Source of the DNA: Brevibacterium sp. CCUG 69071
Lineage (GTDB): Bacteria; Actinomycetota; Actinomycetes; Actinomycetales; Brevibacteriaceae
Direction: 5' to 3'
Length of the DNA: 64,000 bases
Assembly: GCF_021023135.1 (NCBI RefSeq)
Contig: NZ_PGFV01000001.1
Coordinates: 310,001 to 374,000 of the forward strand
The translations under genes were made by a program, and so were the position numbers. The notes below the pieces were generated by a model. The model saw only the letters and a list, made by a program, of their open reading frames with translations. It was not told where the DNA came from and did not search any database. Every line of letters starts with the position of its first letter. The stretch's first letter is position 1. This document shows, piece by piece, positions 9,903 to 18,856 of the stretch.

Positions 9903-11116
9903 GAGCGGCTCCTTGCCGTGGTCGCGTATGGGGCAGTGAAGTTGAGGTCGGTGTCCGGGGGACGGATATGCGCCGGGGTGGTGAACCGCTCCGGCGACAC
10001 CGCATCGAGCGCCCCGTCCGGCAGCCAGCCAGAGTCCTCGTTGCAGGTGACTCCGCTGTCGGAGGCGAGTTCGTAAACGAGTTCGGCGGTGAGTCTGCCG
10101 CCGAAGGGGGCGAGCAGGATGCCGTGGCGGAAATAGCCGGTCGAGATCACGCATCCCGGGTCGATGCGGCCGATGATCGGCACATCGTCGGGTGAGCCGG
10201 GTCGGGCTCGGGTGGTGATGTCGGTGATCTCGGCGTCGAGGATGCCGGGGACGAGTCGTTCGCCGTCCTGGAGCAGTCGGTGGACTCCGCCGGCGCTGAG
10301 CCCGCCGCGTCCGTCCTCCCGGGAGGTGGCTCCGAGCACAAGCTCCCCGTCGGGTCGCGGCACGACATAGATGGGACGAGCATTGACCAGACCGCGGACG
10401 GTGCGGGTGAGCAGGGGCGGCGAACTCTCCGGTAAGCGCAGACGGATGACCTCGCCCCACACCTCACGCAGCGGCAGACTCAGCGCCCCGGTGATCTCAT
10501 TGCAGCCAGCCCCGGCGGCGATGACGACCTGGTCGGCCTCGAGCCTGCGTCCGTCATCGAGGTCGACTCCACAGGTGCGCTGCCCCGACCGGACCAGACC
10601 GGTCACTCGTTGGGTGACGAGGTGAGCGGAGACGGTCGAGAGCAGTGCCGCAGAGAGCCGGCGGGGATCGATGGCATGGTCGCCTGGGATCCTCACCGCC
10701 CCGCACACGCCCGGCCCCAGCGAGGGTTCGAGTTCGCGGGCCGTCGAGCCGCTGAGCAGCGTGGTCTCGAAGCCGTTCGCCTGCTGTAGGTCGGTGAGTT
10801 CGCGCAGCGAAGCGAGATCCGCCCGGTCTCCGGCGCAGACGAGGGTCTCGGCGTACGAATGCCCCAGATCGTGACCGGTCGCGTTCGCCACCGCTGCGGC
10901 GAACTCCGGGTAGAGCTCGGCGGAGGCGCGCATGAGCGGATACAGGGGAGACTGACCCCAGGCCACCTCGGCGGCGGGGGCGAGCATCCCCGCGGCGGCA
11001 TGCGTGGCACCCGAGGCGGGGGCAGGATCGACGATGGTGACGGCGGCGCCGGAACGGCGCAGGAACCAGGCCGTCGACAGGCCGATGATCCCGGCCCCGA
11101 CCACAATGACGTGCAT
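9899..11116 (-). CDS. thiO: glycine oxidase ThiO
   Basis: A 405-residue FAD-dependent amine oxidase that supplies dehydroglycine to ThiG. The dinucleotide-binding motif VVGAGIIGLSTAWFLRRSG opens the protein. The ATHAAAGMLAPAAE segment and the C-terminal PIIGRIDPG..ISTGYFRHGILLAP are characteristic of the D-amino-acid oxidase/ThiO family. It is the first gene of the operon. Its ATG lies a few bases after the TPP riboswitch, whose 3' end contains the likely ribosome site GGAGGGAG, which suggests control at translation. Confidence 0.93.
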
Positions 11117-11120
11117 GGGC

Positions 11121-11199
11121 TTCTCCCTCCGGCGGCATGATCCGCATCAGGTCTGACGGTCGGCACGAAGCCCTCTCAGCCTCTTTATGAGGCTCCCGC
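11121..11199 (-). ncRNA. TPP riboswitch (THI element)
   Basis: Read on the minus strand, the leader of thiO contains the conserved THI-box blocks in order: GCGGGAGCC, then GGCTGAGAGGG, then the signature GACCTGATGCGGATCATGCC, then GGAGGGAGAA. These are the conserved sequences of thiamine-pyrophosphate aptamers. The 3' block doubles as the ribosome-binding site for thiO four bases further on, so TPP binding would be expected to hide it. I see no T-run after the aptamer, which favours translational over transcriptional control (inference). Confidence 0.92.
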
Positions 11200-11208
11200 G
11201 AACTCCTC

Positions 11209-11239
11209 TACTCTAGGATCATGGCCCCCGATAAGACAA
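11209..11239. promoter_or_regulatory. overlapping divergent promoters of thiE and the thiO operon
   Basis: On the plus strand TACTCT (11209-11214) lies exactly 6 nt before the thiE ATG, predicting a leaderless thiE mRNA. On the minus strand TAGAGT (11215-11210) shares five of the same bases and has TTGTCT (11239-11234) 18 nt upstream as a -35 box. It would start transcription near 11203, just before the riboswitch. The minus-strand -35 box lies inside the first codons of thiE. Two polymerases could not occupy this site together. Confidence 0.6.
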
Positions 11240-11955
11240 TGCGCACCGCAGTCCGAGACGCTCCGAGTCCGTCCGAGACCAGGACCAGAGGCTTCCGCGA
11301 AGACCGGCTCGAGGAGGCGAGGCTCTACGTCTGCACCGATGCCCGCAGCCGACGAGGCGACTTGGCCGAATTCCTCGACGCCGCCTATGCCGGAGGAGCC
11401 GATATCATCCAGCTTCGGGACAAGGGCCTCGAAGCCCGTGCGGAGATCGACGCGCTGAAGGTGCTCAGAGAAGCAGCGCACCGGCACGGAAAGCTGTTCT
11501 CCGTCAACGACCGTGCAGACGTGGCACTCCTCGTCGGCGCCGACGTCTTCCACGTCGGACAGGGAGATCTCACAAGTACGCAGGCACGGGACGTGCTGGG
11601 ACCCGATGTGATCCTGGGGCGATCGACTCATTCCCTCGAGCAGGCGAAGGCCGCCGAGGCGGACCCCGACATGGACTACCTGTGTCTGGGGCCCGTGTGG
11701 GAGACCCCCACCAAACCCGGCCGCGCAGCCATCGGGCTCGAGCCGCTGCGTGGCCTCGGTTCGGAGCTGAGCAAACCCTGGTTCGCGATTGGCGGGATCT
11801 CCGGTGGCGAGCGTCTCGCCGAGGTGACCGCGGCAGGAGCCGGTCGCATCGTTGTCGTCCGTGCGGTCACGGAGGCAGCTGATCCCCGCTCGGCAGCACG
11901 CGCGCTGAGGACCGCAGTGACGACGAATTCTGATGACAGCAGCGAGGTTCGCTGA
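11221..11955 (+). CDS. thiE: thiamine-phosphate synthase ThiE
   Basis: A 244-residue TIM-barrel enzyme that couples HMP-pyrophosphate and thiazole phosphate to thiamine monophosphate. Motifs present: [63 protein letters not shown] and AIGGISGG. There is a non-conserved N-terminal extension of about 30 residues. ATG 11239 is an alternative start, but the -10 hexamer position supports 11221 and a leaderless mRNA. Unlike the divergent thiO operon it carries no riboswitch of its own. panE follows after 16 nt. Confidence 0.92.
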   Translation: MAPDKTMRTAVRDAPSPSETRTRGFREDRLEEARLYVCTDARSRRGDLAEFLDAAYAGGADIIQLRDKGLEARAEIDALKVLREAAHRHGKLFSVNDRADVALLVGADVFHVGQGDLTSTQARDVLGPDVILGRSTHSLEQAKAAEADPDMDYLCLGPVWETPTKPGRAAIGLEPLRGLGSELSKPWFAIGGISGGERLAEVTAAGAGRIVVVRAVTEAADPRSAARALRTAVTTNSDDSSEVR

Positions 11956-11971
11956 GATGGGAGCACAGGAC

Positions 11972-12904
11972 ATGAAGATCCTCATCGCCGGTGCCGGGGC
12001 CACCGGCGGCGCGTTCGGAACCCGGCTGCTCGAAGCCGGACGTGACGTCACCTTCCTCGTGCGTCCGGCACGGGCGGAGAAGCTGCGGGCGCACGGCCTG
12101 CGCTTCATCGCCCCGGGGGAGGATCAGACGAACGACGTTGCCGTGCTCACTGCCGCCGAACTCGCCGAGGCGGCCGGGCCCGAACGTGGCGACACCGCAT
12201 TCGACCTGGTGATCGTCGCCGTCAAGGCCAACGGTCTCGAATCGATCATCGACGACATCCGCCCGGCGGTAGGCCCCGGGACCCAGATCATTCCCTTCCT
12301 CAACGGCATGGCACAGATCGACCGGCTGACGCAGGAGTTCCCCGGGCAGGTCCTCGGCGGACTCGTCAAGATCGTCGGCACCATCAAAGACGATGCGATC
12401 GTCCAGATGACGGATCTGGCGGTGATGACCATCGGCGATCTCGACGGAGCCGAGGTTCCGGCCGACATCAGTAAGACACTCGACGTCCCCGGCTTCAAGC
12501 TGCAGATCATCGGCACCATCGTCGACGGACTGTGGGAGAAATGGGTCTTCATCGCCGCCGCCGGTGTCGTCACCTGCCTGTTCCGAGCCCCGGTGGGAGC
12601 GATCATGGAAGCAGGCGGCCGGGACCATGTGGTCGCCATCGTCGACGAACTCGAGGCCATCGCCGCGGCCGCCGGTCATCCGGTGTCGAAGAGCTCGCGG
12701 GAGATGACACTGTCGATGCTCACCGCTGCAGGATCGGACTTCACCTCATCGCTCTACCGGGATGTCACAGCGGGTCTGCCGAGCGAGACGGAGCACATCC
12801 TCGGGGATCTGGCCCGAGCGGCGAGTGAACTCGGTGTGGCCACGCCCCTGCTCGACCTCACACTTGTGCAGCTGCGAGCGGGTGAGACCCTCCGAGTGCG
12901 GTGA
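11972..12904 (+). CDS. panE: 2-dehydropantoate 2-reductase (ketopantoate reductase)
   Basis: A 310-residue NADPH-dependent reductase family protein; the canonical member makes pantoate for coenzyme A. It starts MKILIAGAGATGGAFGTRLLEAG, the nucleotide-binding motif. Further features are FDLVIVAVKANGLE, the QIIPFLNGMAQID segment holding the family Asn, and WEKWVFIAAAG in the middle with the catalytic Lys. ATG 11972 is chosen because GGAG lies 9 nt upstream; ATG 11957 is in frame too. PanE-like paralogs are common, so the exact substrate is not certain. Its 3' end overlaps the convergent GGCT-like gene by 47 nt. Confidence 0.82.
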   Translation: MKILIAGAGATGGAFGTRLLEAGRDVTFLVRPARAEKLRAHGLRFIAPGEDQTNDVAVLTAAELAEAAGPERGDTAFDLVIVAVKANGLESIIDDIRPAVGPGTQIIPFLNGMAQIDRLTQEFPGQVLGGLVKIVGTIKDDAIVQMTDLAVMTIGDLDGAEVPADISKTLDVPGFKLQIIGTIVDGLWEKWVFIAAAGVVTCLFRAPVGAIMEAGGRDHVVAIVDELEAIAAAAGHPVSKSSREMTLSMLTAAGSDFTSSLYRDVTAGLPSETEHILGDLARAASELGVATPLLDLTLVQLRAGETLRVR

Positions 12905-13433
12905 TCTCGTCCTGACCGCGGCGCAGCATCGCCAGATAGGCCTCCGTCGGGACAGTGTGTTCGACGTCCGCGGCGCCGTGCGGGGCTGTGAACGTGATCA
13001 GCGGCACCTCGTCCCGGCGGCCGAGGACGAGCAGCGTCTCATAGCGTCCCGGTCCGACGGCATGAGAGGCACCGGAGGGCAGTTCGAAGGCGAGCCGCTC
13101 CACGGAGTTCTCCGCAGACGGGGCGCGGTGCATCTCCTGTTCGGCGACATCCGCGAACTGTTCGGCGGTGATGAGATAGGCCTTGGCCGGCGTCGGACCG
13201 GGCACGGCGTGGTCATAGAATGCCATGCCGCCGCCCCAGACACTTGAGTTCCCGGCGAAGTAGATCGAGCCGGGCAGTTCGATGCCGGTCTCCGCCCGCG
13301 GCGGACTGTGGTCCCGCGCCCCGGGATAGGTGACGAACGCTCCCTCCGGGCGACCGCCCTCGAGATAGCAGGCGAGCCTGTTCCGGGCCATGTTCGATCC
13401 GTAGCTGACGTACCAGACGAGTGATTCAGACAT
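12858..13433 (-). CDS. gamma-glutamylcyclotransferase-like fold protein
   Basis: A 191-residue protein opening with VWYVSYGSNMARNRL, the YGSN phosphate-loop-like motif of the gamma-glutamylcyclotransferase/AIG2 fold. The central GGGMAFYDHAVPGPTPAKAYLIT segment and a Glu in EQFADVAEQE follow the pattern of this fold, whose conserved Glu is the general acid/base. Actinobacterial members are sometimes mislabelled histone deacetylase. It starts 6 nt after the DedA stop, so the two are probably co-transcribed. Substrate unknown. Confidence 0.7.
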   Translation of the reverse strand: MSESLVWYVSYGSNMARNRLACYLEGGRPEGAFVTYPGARDHSPPRAETGIELPGSIYFAGNSSVWGGGMAFYDHAVPGPTPAKAYLITAEQFADVAEQEMHRAPSAENSVERLAFELPSGASHAVGPGRYETLLVLGRRDEVPLITFTAPHGAADVEHTVPTEAYLAMLRRGQDEITALGGSHPLAAAQV

Positions 13434-13439
13434 CTCCGT

Positions 13440-14111
13440 CTATCGTGCCATGTCGGCCTGAACTGTCGTCGAGCGGGTCGGTTCTCGGTGTGTCCGACCG
13501 GTGCCGCGCAGGGAGGATCGGTGCTCGGCGATCCGCCGGACCACCTCGGCGATGGCGGTCACCACGAGGGCGATCCCGACTCCCAGCGCCACACCGAGCA
13601 GGGGGCGATCCTCGAAGACCAGCCCGCCCAGCAGGCCGATGGATGTGGAATAGCTTGCCCAGGCGAGCGCACCGAGGGAATCGAAGATCAGGAACCGTCC
13701 CATCGGAAACGCGAGCACCCCGGAGGCGATCGTCGCCGCCGTGCGCCCGCCGGGCACGAATCGGCCCGCGATGAGCGCGGCACCGCCTCGGCGGGAGAAG
13801 ATCCCCTCGGAACGGGAGAGGACCCGGCCCAGGCGCGGATGGCGGCGCCACCGTTGGACCACCCCGCCGCCGCTGCGACCGACGAGGTGGGCGGTGAAGT
13901 CCCCGGCTACCGCACCGACGACGGCCGCGGTGAACAGACCGAGAGGATGCGGCTGCCCGGTGGAGGCATAGGCGGCCGCCGTGATGAGCACTGTCTCGGA
14001 CGGGACCACGGGCAGCAGCGAATCGAGTCCGGCACAGACGAGGATGAGCAGGTACACCCACGGGGAGGACACGGTATCGGTGAGCAACTGCAGGGCGAGG
14101 TCCATGCTCAT
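13440..14111 (-). CDS. DedA family membrane protein
   Basis: A 223-residue integral membrane protein of the DedA/VTT family, members of which act as undecaprenyl-phosphate or phospholipid translocases. The SLLPVVPSETVLITAAAYA re-entrant segment near the N-terminus, GAVAGDFTAHLVGR, and GRFVPGGRTAATIASGVL with the conserved Arg residues are all present. About four to five hydrophobic segments are visible, then a charged tail. ATG 14111 and ATG 14105 are both possible; TAGCGT 8 nt before the second would give a 2-nt leader. Probably in an operon with the GGCT-like gene. Confidence 0.83.
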   Translation of the reverse strand: MSMDLALQLLTDTVSSPWVYLLILVCAGLDSLLPVVPSETVLITAAAYASTGQPHPLGLFTAAVVGAVAGDFTAHLVGRSGGGVVQRWRRHPRLGRVLSRSEGIFSRRGGAALIAGRFVPGGRTAATIASGVLAFPMGRFLIFDSLGALAWASYSTSIGLLGGLVFEDRPLLGVALGVGIALVVTAIAEVVRRIAEHRSSLRGTGRTHREPTRSTTVQADMAR

Positions 14112-14304
14112 CTACGCTAATGACCTGCGGAGACGGCGGATACGAGGCACAGCGCAGGGTCGCCTGCGGCGGACCCGTGGATGGCCTGAGGCCTACCCGG
14201 GGGTGCGAGCGCAGGCATGCCGAGGTCGGTATGCGGGAAACCGGAAGTTCGGACTGCGGTCGAACCCATGGGCGCTGGCAGACCCGCGTTGTTACGATCG
14301 ACCC

Positions 14305-15453
14305 ATGCCCTGGCCGACGTCGCTGACCGCTCGGATTCCCCGCGAGTCCCGCATGTTCGCGACCCGTTGGGCGGCAGCAGTGTGGGGCGTGCTCTGGGGC
14401 GGACTGCTGTTCCTGCCCCTCATCCTCGTCTCCTGCCTGCCGCCGAACTCCCGGTGGGCGAACAGAGTCAGCGGCTGGGAGCGCGCGCGTCAGTTCCGCG
14501 GCTTCGGGATCAGCCTGGGCCCAGATCTGCAACGACGCGTGTTCTTCTTCCTCAACGGCCTCATCGCCATCCTCATCCTCATCCCGGTCCTCAACCTGGC
14601 CAGCGGCTTCCTCTTCGTCACCCTCGGCTCGCTGATCCAGGGGCTCTTCATCGGCGGCAGCATCACCATCGGATTCGACGCCTGGACGATCACCCAGCCG
14701 ACGCTGTTCGTCGGCGTCCACTACGGGGCGGCGAACCTGCTGGGTGTGATCGCGCTCGCCGAGGCGGCGAGCTGGCTGCACGGGAAGGTCGACGGAATGG
14801 TCACCGAGGTGACCCGGCCGCATGCTCGTCACACCCGCATCACCGAACTGCTCAAGACCCGACAGGGCGTGGTCGTGGCCATCGACGAGGAGCGGCGCCG
14901 GATCGAACGCGACCTCCACGACGGGGTGCAGCAGAACGTCGTGTCCCTGTCGGTGCTCATCGCCCGGGCACAGCGTGCGCAGGATCCTGCCAAGGTCGCC
15001 CACCTCCTCGACGATGCGCTGGTCCAGTCCCAGGACCTCATCGATGAGATGCGGGAGGTCGCCTGGAGGGTCTACCCGACGGCACTGGACGAACACGGTC
15101 TGGGCACCGTGCTCAACCGGGTGGCCGATCACTGCCCGATCCCGGTGACGATCCTTGCGGTCCCCGACCGACGGGTGCCCCAGGCCATCGAGTCCGCCGC
15201 CTACTTCGTCGTCCGGGAGGCCGTGACGAACGTCGTCAAGCACGCCGAGGCCGCATCCATCACGATCAGCGTCACCGCCGGGGAGCAGGCCCTCATCGCC
15301 GAGGTGGTCGATGACGGCCGTGGGGGAGCGGACCCGCACGGAAGCGGGCTGCAGGGACTCTCCCGCCGGGTGGGAGCCCTCGACGGCAGACTGAGAATCG
15401 ACAGCGACGAGAAGACCGGAACCACTGTGAGAGCGGAGATCCCCTATGCCTGA
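14305..15453 (+). CDS. sensor histidine kinase (NarL-class, HisKA_3)
   Basis: A 382-residue membrane kinase. The N-terminal half has about four hydrophobic helices (roughly 18-40, 75-95, 97-120, 132-152) and no large external domain, so it may sense a membrane signal. The dimerisation/phosphoacceptor segment EERRRIERDLHDGVQQNVVSL holds the His. The ATPase domain shows REAVTNVVKHAEAA (N box) and VVDDGRGGA (G1). TACGAT 6 nt before ATG 14305 suggests a leaderless mRNA. The stop overlaps the response regulator by 8 nt. The stimulus is unknown. Confidence 0.85.
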   Translation: MPWPTSLTARIPRESRMFATRWAAAVWGVLWGGLLFLPLILVSCLPPNSRWANRVSGWERARQFRGFGISLGPDLQRRVFFFLNGLIAILILIPVLNLASGFLFVTLGSLIQGLFIGGSITIGFDAWTITQPTLFVGVHYGAANLLGVIALAEAASWLHGKVDGMVTEVTRPHARHTRITELLKTRQGVVVAIDEERRRIERDLHDGVQQNVVSLSVLIARAQRAQDPAKVAHLLDDALVQSQDLIDEMREVAWRVYPTALDEHGLGTVLNRVADHCPIPVTILAVPDRRVPQAIESAAYFVVREAVTNVVKHAEAASITISVTAGEQALIAEVVDDGRGGADPHGSGLQGLSRRVGALDGRLRIDSDEKTGTTVRAEIPYA

Positions 15454-16141
15454 GACCATTGCAACCCCGCACGCCTCGGAGACCGCCGAGGCGATGCGGG
15501 TCGTCCTCGCCGACGATGCTGTGCTGCTGCGTGAAGGAGTGCGCAGCCTCCTCGAAGACGAGGGCATCTCCGTCGTCGCCTCGGTCGATGACGGAGAGCA
15601 GCTGCTCGAAGCCGTGGCCGCACTGCGCCCGAACCTCGCCATCGTCGATGTCAGGATGCCGCCGACCCACACCACGGAGGGGCTCGAAGCGGCACTGACG
15701 ATCAAACGCACCTACCCGGACATCGGGGTGCTCGTGCTCAGCCAGTACGTGCTGCGCGAATACGCCACCGAGCTGCTGGGCACCGAAACCGTGGGAGTCG
15801 GGTACCTGCTGAAGAACCGGGTGACCGATATCGACCGGTTCCTCGAATCGGTTCAGCGGATCGCGGCGGGCGGCACCGTCATCGATCCCGATGTCGTCCG
15901 CCAGCTGCTCAACACCTCGGAGAAGCAGAATTCCCTGTCCGCGCTCACACCCCGGGAGAACGAAGTCCTCGAGGCCATGGCCGAAGGCCTGTCGAACCGC
16001 GGCATCGCCGAGCGGCTCTACGTCTCGATCAGCTCCGTCGAGAAGGCGATCAGTGCGATCTTCGACAAGCTCGGACTCCATGCGGGAGAGACGACGAGCC
16101 GTCGAGTGGCAGCGGTGCTGGCCTTCCTCGACCAGTCCTGA
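15446..16141 (+). CDS. LuxR/NarL-type response regulator
   Basis: A 231-residue DNA-binding response regulator. The receiver domain (about 17-140) has acidic residues ADD, the phosphorylation Asp in AIVDVRMPP and the late Lys in YLLKNR. The C-terminal LuxR helix-turn-helix (about 165-230) reads LTPRENEVLEAMAEGLSNRGIAERLYVS. It starts inside the end of the kinase gene, so the pair is translated together and forms a two-component system. Its target genes cannot be told from the sequence; the adjacent permease is one candidate. Confidence 0.88.
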   Translation: MPETIATPHASETAEAMRVVLADDAVLLREGVRSLLEDEGISVVASVDDGEQLLEAVAALRPNLAIVDVRMPPTHTTEGLEAALTIKRTYPDIGVLVLSQYVLREYATELLGTETVGVGYLLKNRVTDIDRFLESVQRIAAGGTVIDPDVVRQLLNTSEKQNSLSALTPRENEVLEAMAEGLSNRGIAERLYVSISSVEKAISAIFDKLGLHAGETTSRRVAAVLAFLDQS

Positions 16142-16231
16142 GGCCGCGCACCCCAGCCAAGGACACCTGAATGTGGTAAGAATGGCCGGGTCCCGGTTGG
16201 GACACCAGTTCTCCGACAGGCAAGGGACACG

Positions 16232-17710
16232 ATGAACGCAACAGCCACCTCGGCGGGGGAGACCCGCCAACTCAGGCGGGGGCTGAAGTCCCGGCACCTG
16301 CAGATGATCGCCATCGGCGGAGCGATCGGCACCGGACTCTTCCTCGGCTCCGGCGGGACGATCTCCCAGGCCGGCCCCGGAGGTGCGCTGCTGGCCTACG
16401 CGGCGATCGGGATCATGGTCCTCTTCGTCATGCAGTCCCTCGGGGAGATGTCGACCCACCTGCCCGTGGCCGGTTCGTTCCACACCTACGGAACCAAATA
16501 CGTCAGCCCCTCCTTCGGCTTCGCCATGGGCTGGAACTACTGGTTCAACTGGGCCATCACCCTGGCCGCCGAGCTCGTCGCCGCCGGCGTCATCATGTCC
16601 TTCTGGCTGCCCGATGTGCCCGCCTGGGTGTGGGCCGCGATCTTCCTCGCGCTGCTCGGTGGACTGAACTTCCTCTCGGCCAAGGCTTTCGGGGAAGGCG
16701 AGTTCTGGTTCGCCGCGATCAAGGTCGCCGCGGTGCTGGTCTTCCTCGTTCTCGGTGTGCTCATGATCGTCGGCATCATCGGCGGAGACTCACCCGGGGT
16801 GAGCAACTGGACCCGAGGTGAAGCCCCGTTCGTCGGTGGTTGGGTCTCGATCATCAGCGTGTTCATGATCGCCGGCTTCTCCTTCCAAGGTACGGAACTC
16901 GTCGGCGTCACCGCCGGTGAGTCGGAGAATCCGCGTCGGGACATGCCCCGCGCCATCCGCACCGTGTTCTGGCGCATCATGCTCTTCTACATCGGCGCGA
17001 TCGCCATCATCGGCTTCCTCCTGCCCTACACCGATCCGTCGCTGCTGACGGCGGCGAACAATGAGGACATCACGGCCTCGCCGTTCACTCTCGTGTTCGA
17101 ACGCGCCGGGATCGCCGTGGCCGCCTCGGTGATGAATGCCGTCATCCTCACCGCCATCCTCTCGGCCGGCAACTCCGGCCTCTACGCTTCGACCCGCATG
17201 CTCTACGCCATGGCCAAGGAGGGAACCGCGCCGAGGCTGTTCGCCCGCCTCAACGAACGTGGAGTTCCCGTCATGGCGCTGTTGGCCACCGCAGCGATCG
17301 GTCTGTTCGGCTTCCTCACCGAGGTGATGGGAGACGGGGGTGCCTACACCTGGCTGATCAATGTCTCGGGCCTGTCCGGATTCATCGTCTGGGTCGGAGT
17401 CGCCTTGAGCCACTTCCGCTTCCGCCGTGCCTACGTCCGGCAGGGGAAGAACCTCGCCGATCTGCCCTACCGGGCCCCGCTGTTCCCGATCGGGCCGATC
17501 ATCGCCCTCGTCATGCTCGTCGTCGTCATCATCGGACAGAACGTCCAGGCGGTCGTCGACGGTCACGTCCTCGAGGTGGCGTCGGCCTACATCGGTCTGC
17601 CGGCGTTCCTGCTGCTGTGGGGCATACACCGTCTGGTCACCGGCCGAGCGTCGCGCACGGTCAGACTCGAGGAGATGGACGTCGCGGGAATCGAGATCAA
17701 ACCGGCCTGA
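16232..17710 (+). CDS. amino-acid permease (AAT/APC family)
   Basis: A 492-residue membrane transporter with about twelve hydrophobic helices. The N-terminal RGLKSRHLQMIAIGGAIGTG motif and the following GSGGTISQAGPGG are diagnostic for the amino-acid transporter (AAT) family of the APC superfamily. Also present are the PVAGSFHTYGTKYVSPSFGFAMGW loop and the GTELVGVTAGESENPRRDMP loop. The overall pattern resembles lysine- or aromatic-type permeases, but substrate specificity cannot be read with confidence. A ribosome site, AAGGGA, precedes the ATG. Confidence 0.87.
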   Translation: MNATATSAGETRQLRRGLKSRHLQMIAIGGAIGTGLFLGSGGTISQAGPGGALLAYAAIGIMVLFVMQSLGEMSTHLPVAGSFHTYGTKYVSPSFGFAMGWNYWFNWAITLAAELVAAGVIMSFWLPDVPAWVWAAIFLALLGGLNFLSAKAFGEGEFWFAAIKVAAVLVFLVLGVLMIVGIIGGDSPGVSNWTRGEAPFVGGWVSIISVFMIAGFSFQGTELVGVTAGESENPRRDMPRAIRTVFWRIMLFYIGAIAIIGFLLPYTDPSLLTAANNEDITASPFTLVFERAGIAVAASVMNAVILTAILSAGNSGLYASTRMLYAMAKEGTAPRLFARLNERGVPVMALLATAAIGLFGFLTEVMGDGGAYTWLINVSGLSGFIVWVGVALSHFRFRRAYVRQGKNLADLPYRAPLFPIGPIIALVMLVVVIIGQNVQAVVDGHVLEVASAYIGLPAFLLLWGIHRLVTGRASRTVRLEEMDVAGIEIKPA

Positions 17711-17783
17711 GAGCCGATCCAGAGATTCGCGGAGGAGTGGCCGCAGGCCGTGGAGCGGGTTCGCGGCGAGTTCTCACAATGCG

Positions 17784-17802
17784 TTAAGCTAGGCTGGCCT
17801 AA
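17784..17802. promoter_or_regulatory. DtxR/IdeR-like iron box upstream of siderophore-binding protein
   Basis: TTAAGCTAGGCTGGCCTAA matches the 19-bp DtxR/IdeR consensus TTAGGTTAGSCTAACCTAA at 15 of 19 positions and keeps its dyad. It contains a TAGGCT -10-like hexamer and lies 18 nt before the ATG of the binding-protein gene, so an iron-loaded repressor there would block transcription. Confidence 0.75.
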
Positions 17803-17820
17803 CACTTGAAGAAGGATCTC

Positions 17821-18783
17821 ATGCGCAGAATTCTCGCTCCCATTTTCGCCTCCGTACTCCTGCTCTCCGCCTGCGGCGGCGGAGGGGGAGACAGCACCGA
17901 GGACACCGCCTCCGGCACCAGCGTCGACACCAAGTTCGGCAGCGTCGAGGTTCCTGCCGACCCGCAGAAGGTCGTCGCCCTCGGCTGGGGTGACGCTGAG
18001 ACCGCTCTGGCCCTCGGCGTCCAGCCGGTCGGTGCCTCCGACTGGGTGGAGTTCGGCGGCAAGGGCGTCGGTCCCTGGGCCGAGGACCTCTACGACGAAG
18101 ACCCCGAGATCATCGCCACCTTGGAACCCGACTATGAGGCGATTGCGGCCCTGGAGCCCGACCTCATCCTCGATACGAACAGCTCGGGCGAGCAGGAGCG
18201 CTACGACCGTCTCTCGGAGATCGCCCCGACCGTGGGTGTGCCCGAAGGCGGCGACAACTATCTGACGACCATGGATCAGCAGGTCGACCTCGTCTCGCAG
18301 GCGCTGGGCAAGCCCGACGATGGGCAGAAGCTCCTCGACGATCTCGACGGAAAGTACGAGGCGGCACGCAAGGCGCACCCCGAATTCGACGGCAAGTCGG
18401 TCACGGTCGCGGCGAAGACCGCCGACGGGTGGGGCGCCTACGTCGAAGAATCCGGACGCGTGCAGGTGATGAAGCAGCTCGGCTTCAAACAGTCCGAGAC
18501 GATCGCCGCGCAGAAGGCCGAGGGCTTTTCGGTGCCGATCTCTGAGGAGAAGCTGAGCGATCTCGACGCCGATCTGCTACTCGTGTTCCCGATCTACATC
18601 GAGGATTCCGAGGTCACCGATGACGCGGCGTACAAGCGGATCCCGGCCGTCGAGGACGGACATGATCTGGTGCTGACCGACGACCAGGACGACATCCGCA
18701 AGGCCTTCTCGCTCAACTCGATCCTCTCGGCCGGCTACACCGCGGAGAAGCTTCCGGACCTCATCGCCGACAAGGTGAAGTAA
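17821..18783 (+). CDS. iron-siderophore ABC transporter substrate-binding lipoprotein
   Basis: A 320-residue class III periplasmic-binding-type lipoprotein. The signal peptide ends in LSAC (about 18), followed by a Gly/Ser/Thr linker. The body has FGSVEVPADPQKVVALGWGDAETALALG, EPDYEAIAALEPDLILDTN and a long connecting helix, as in FepB/FhuD-type siderophore receptors. ATG 17821 has the ribosome site GAAGGA. It is a single gene under a DtxR-like box; the matching permeases are about 3.6 kb downstream. The specific siderophore is unknown. Confidence 0.88.
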   Translation: MRRILAPIFASVLLLSACGGGGGDSTEDTASGTSVDTKFGSVEVPADPQKVVALGWGDAETALALGVQPVGASDWVEFGGKGVGPWAEDLYDEDPEIIATLEPDYEAIAALEPDLILDTNSSGEQERYDRLSEIAPTVGVPEGGDNYLTTMDQQVDLVSQALGKPDDGQKLLDDLDGKYEAARKAHPEFDGKSVTVAAKTADGWGAYVEESGRVQVMKQLGFKQSETIAAQKAEGFSVPISEEKLSDLDADLLLVFPIYIEDSEVTDDAAYKRIPAVEDGHDLVLTDDQDDIRKAFSLNSILSAGYTAEKLPDLIADKVK

Positions 18784-18790
18784 GAGCGCC

Positions 18791-18846
18791 CCGGCAGGTG
18801 GCCTGCCGACGGGCCGGCCACCTCCCGATGGGCAGGCGCCTGCCGG
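18791..18846. terminator. structured GC-rich inverted repeats between convergent genes
   Basis: AGGTGGCC (18796-18803) pairs with GGCCACCT (18816-18823), and CCGGCAGG (18791-18798) can pair with CCTGCCGG (18839-18846). These lie just after the binding-protein stop and before the convergent NUDIX stop. A bidirectional terminator is likely, although there is no T-run. Confidence 0.55.
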
Positions 18847-18856
18847 TGACTCAGAC

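Noticed and set aside
13426..15711. Very long minus-strand open frame antisense to the two-component system and DedA region
   Set aside because: Its translation is low-complexity, Arg/Pro/His-rich and matches no family, while the genes in the other frames carry clear motifs; long antisense frames are expected in GC-rich DNA.
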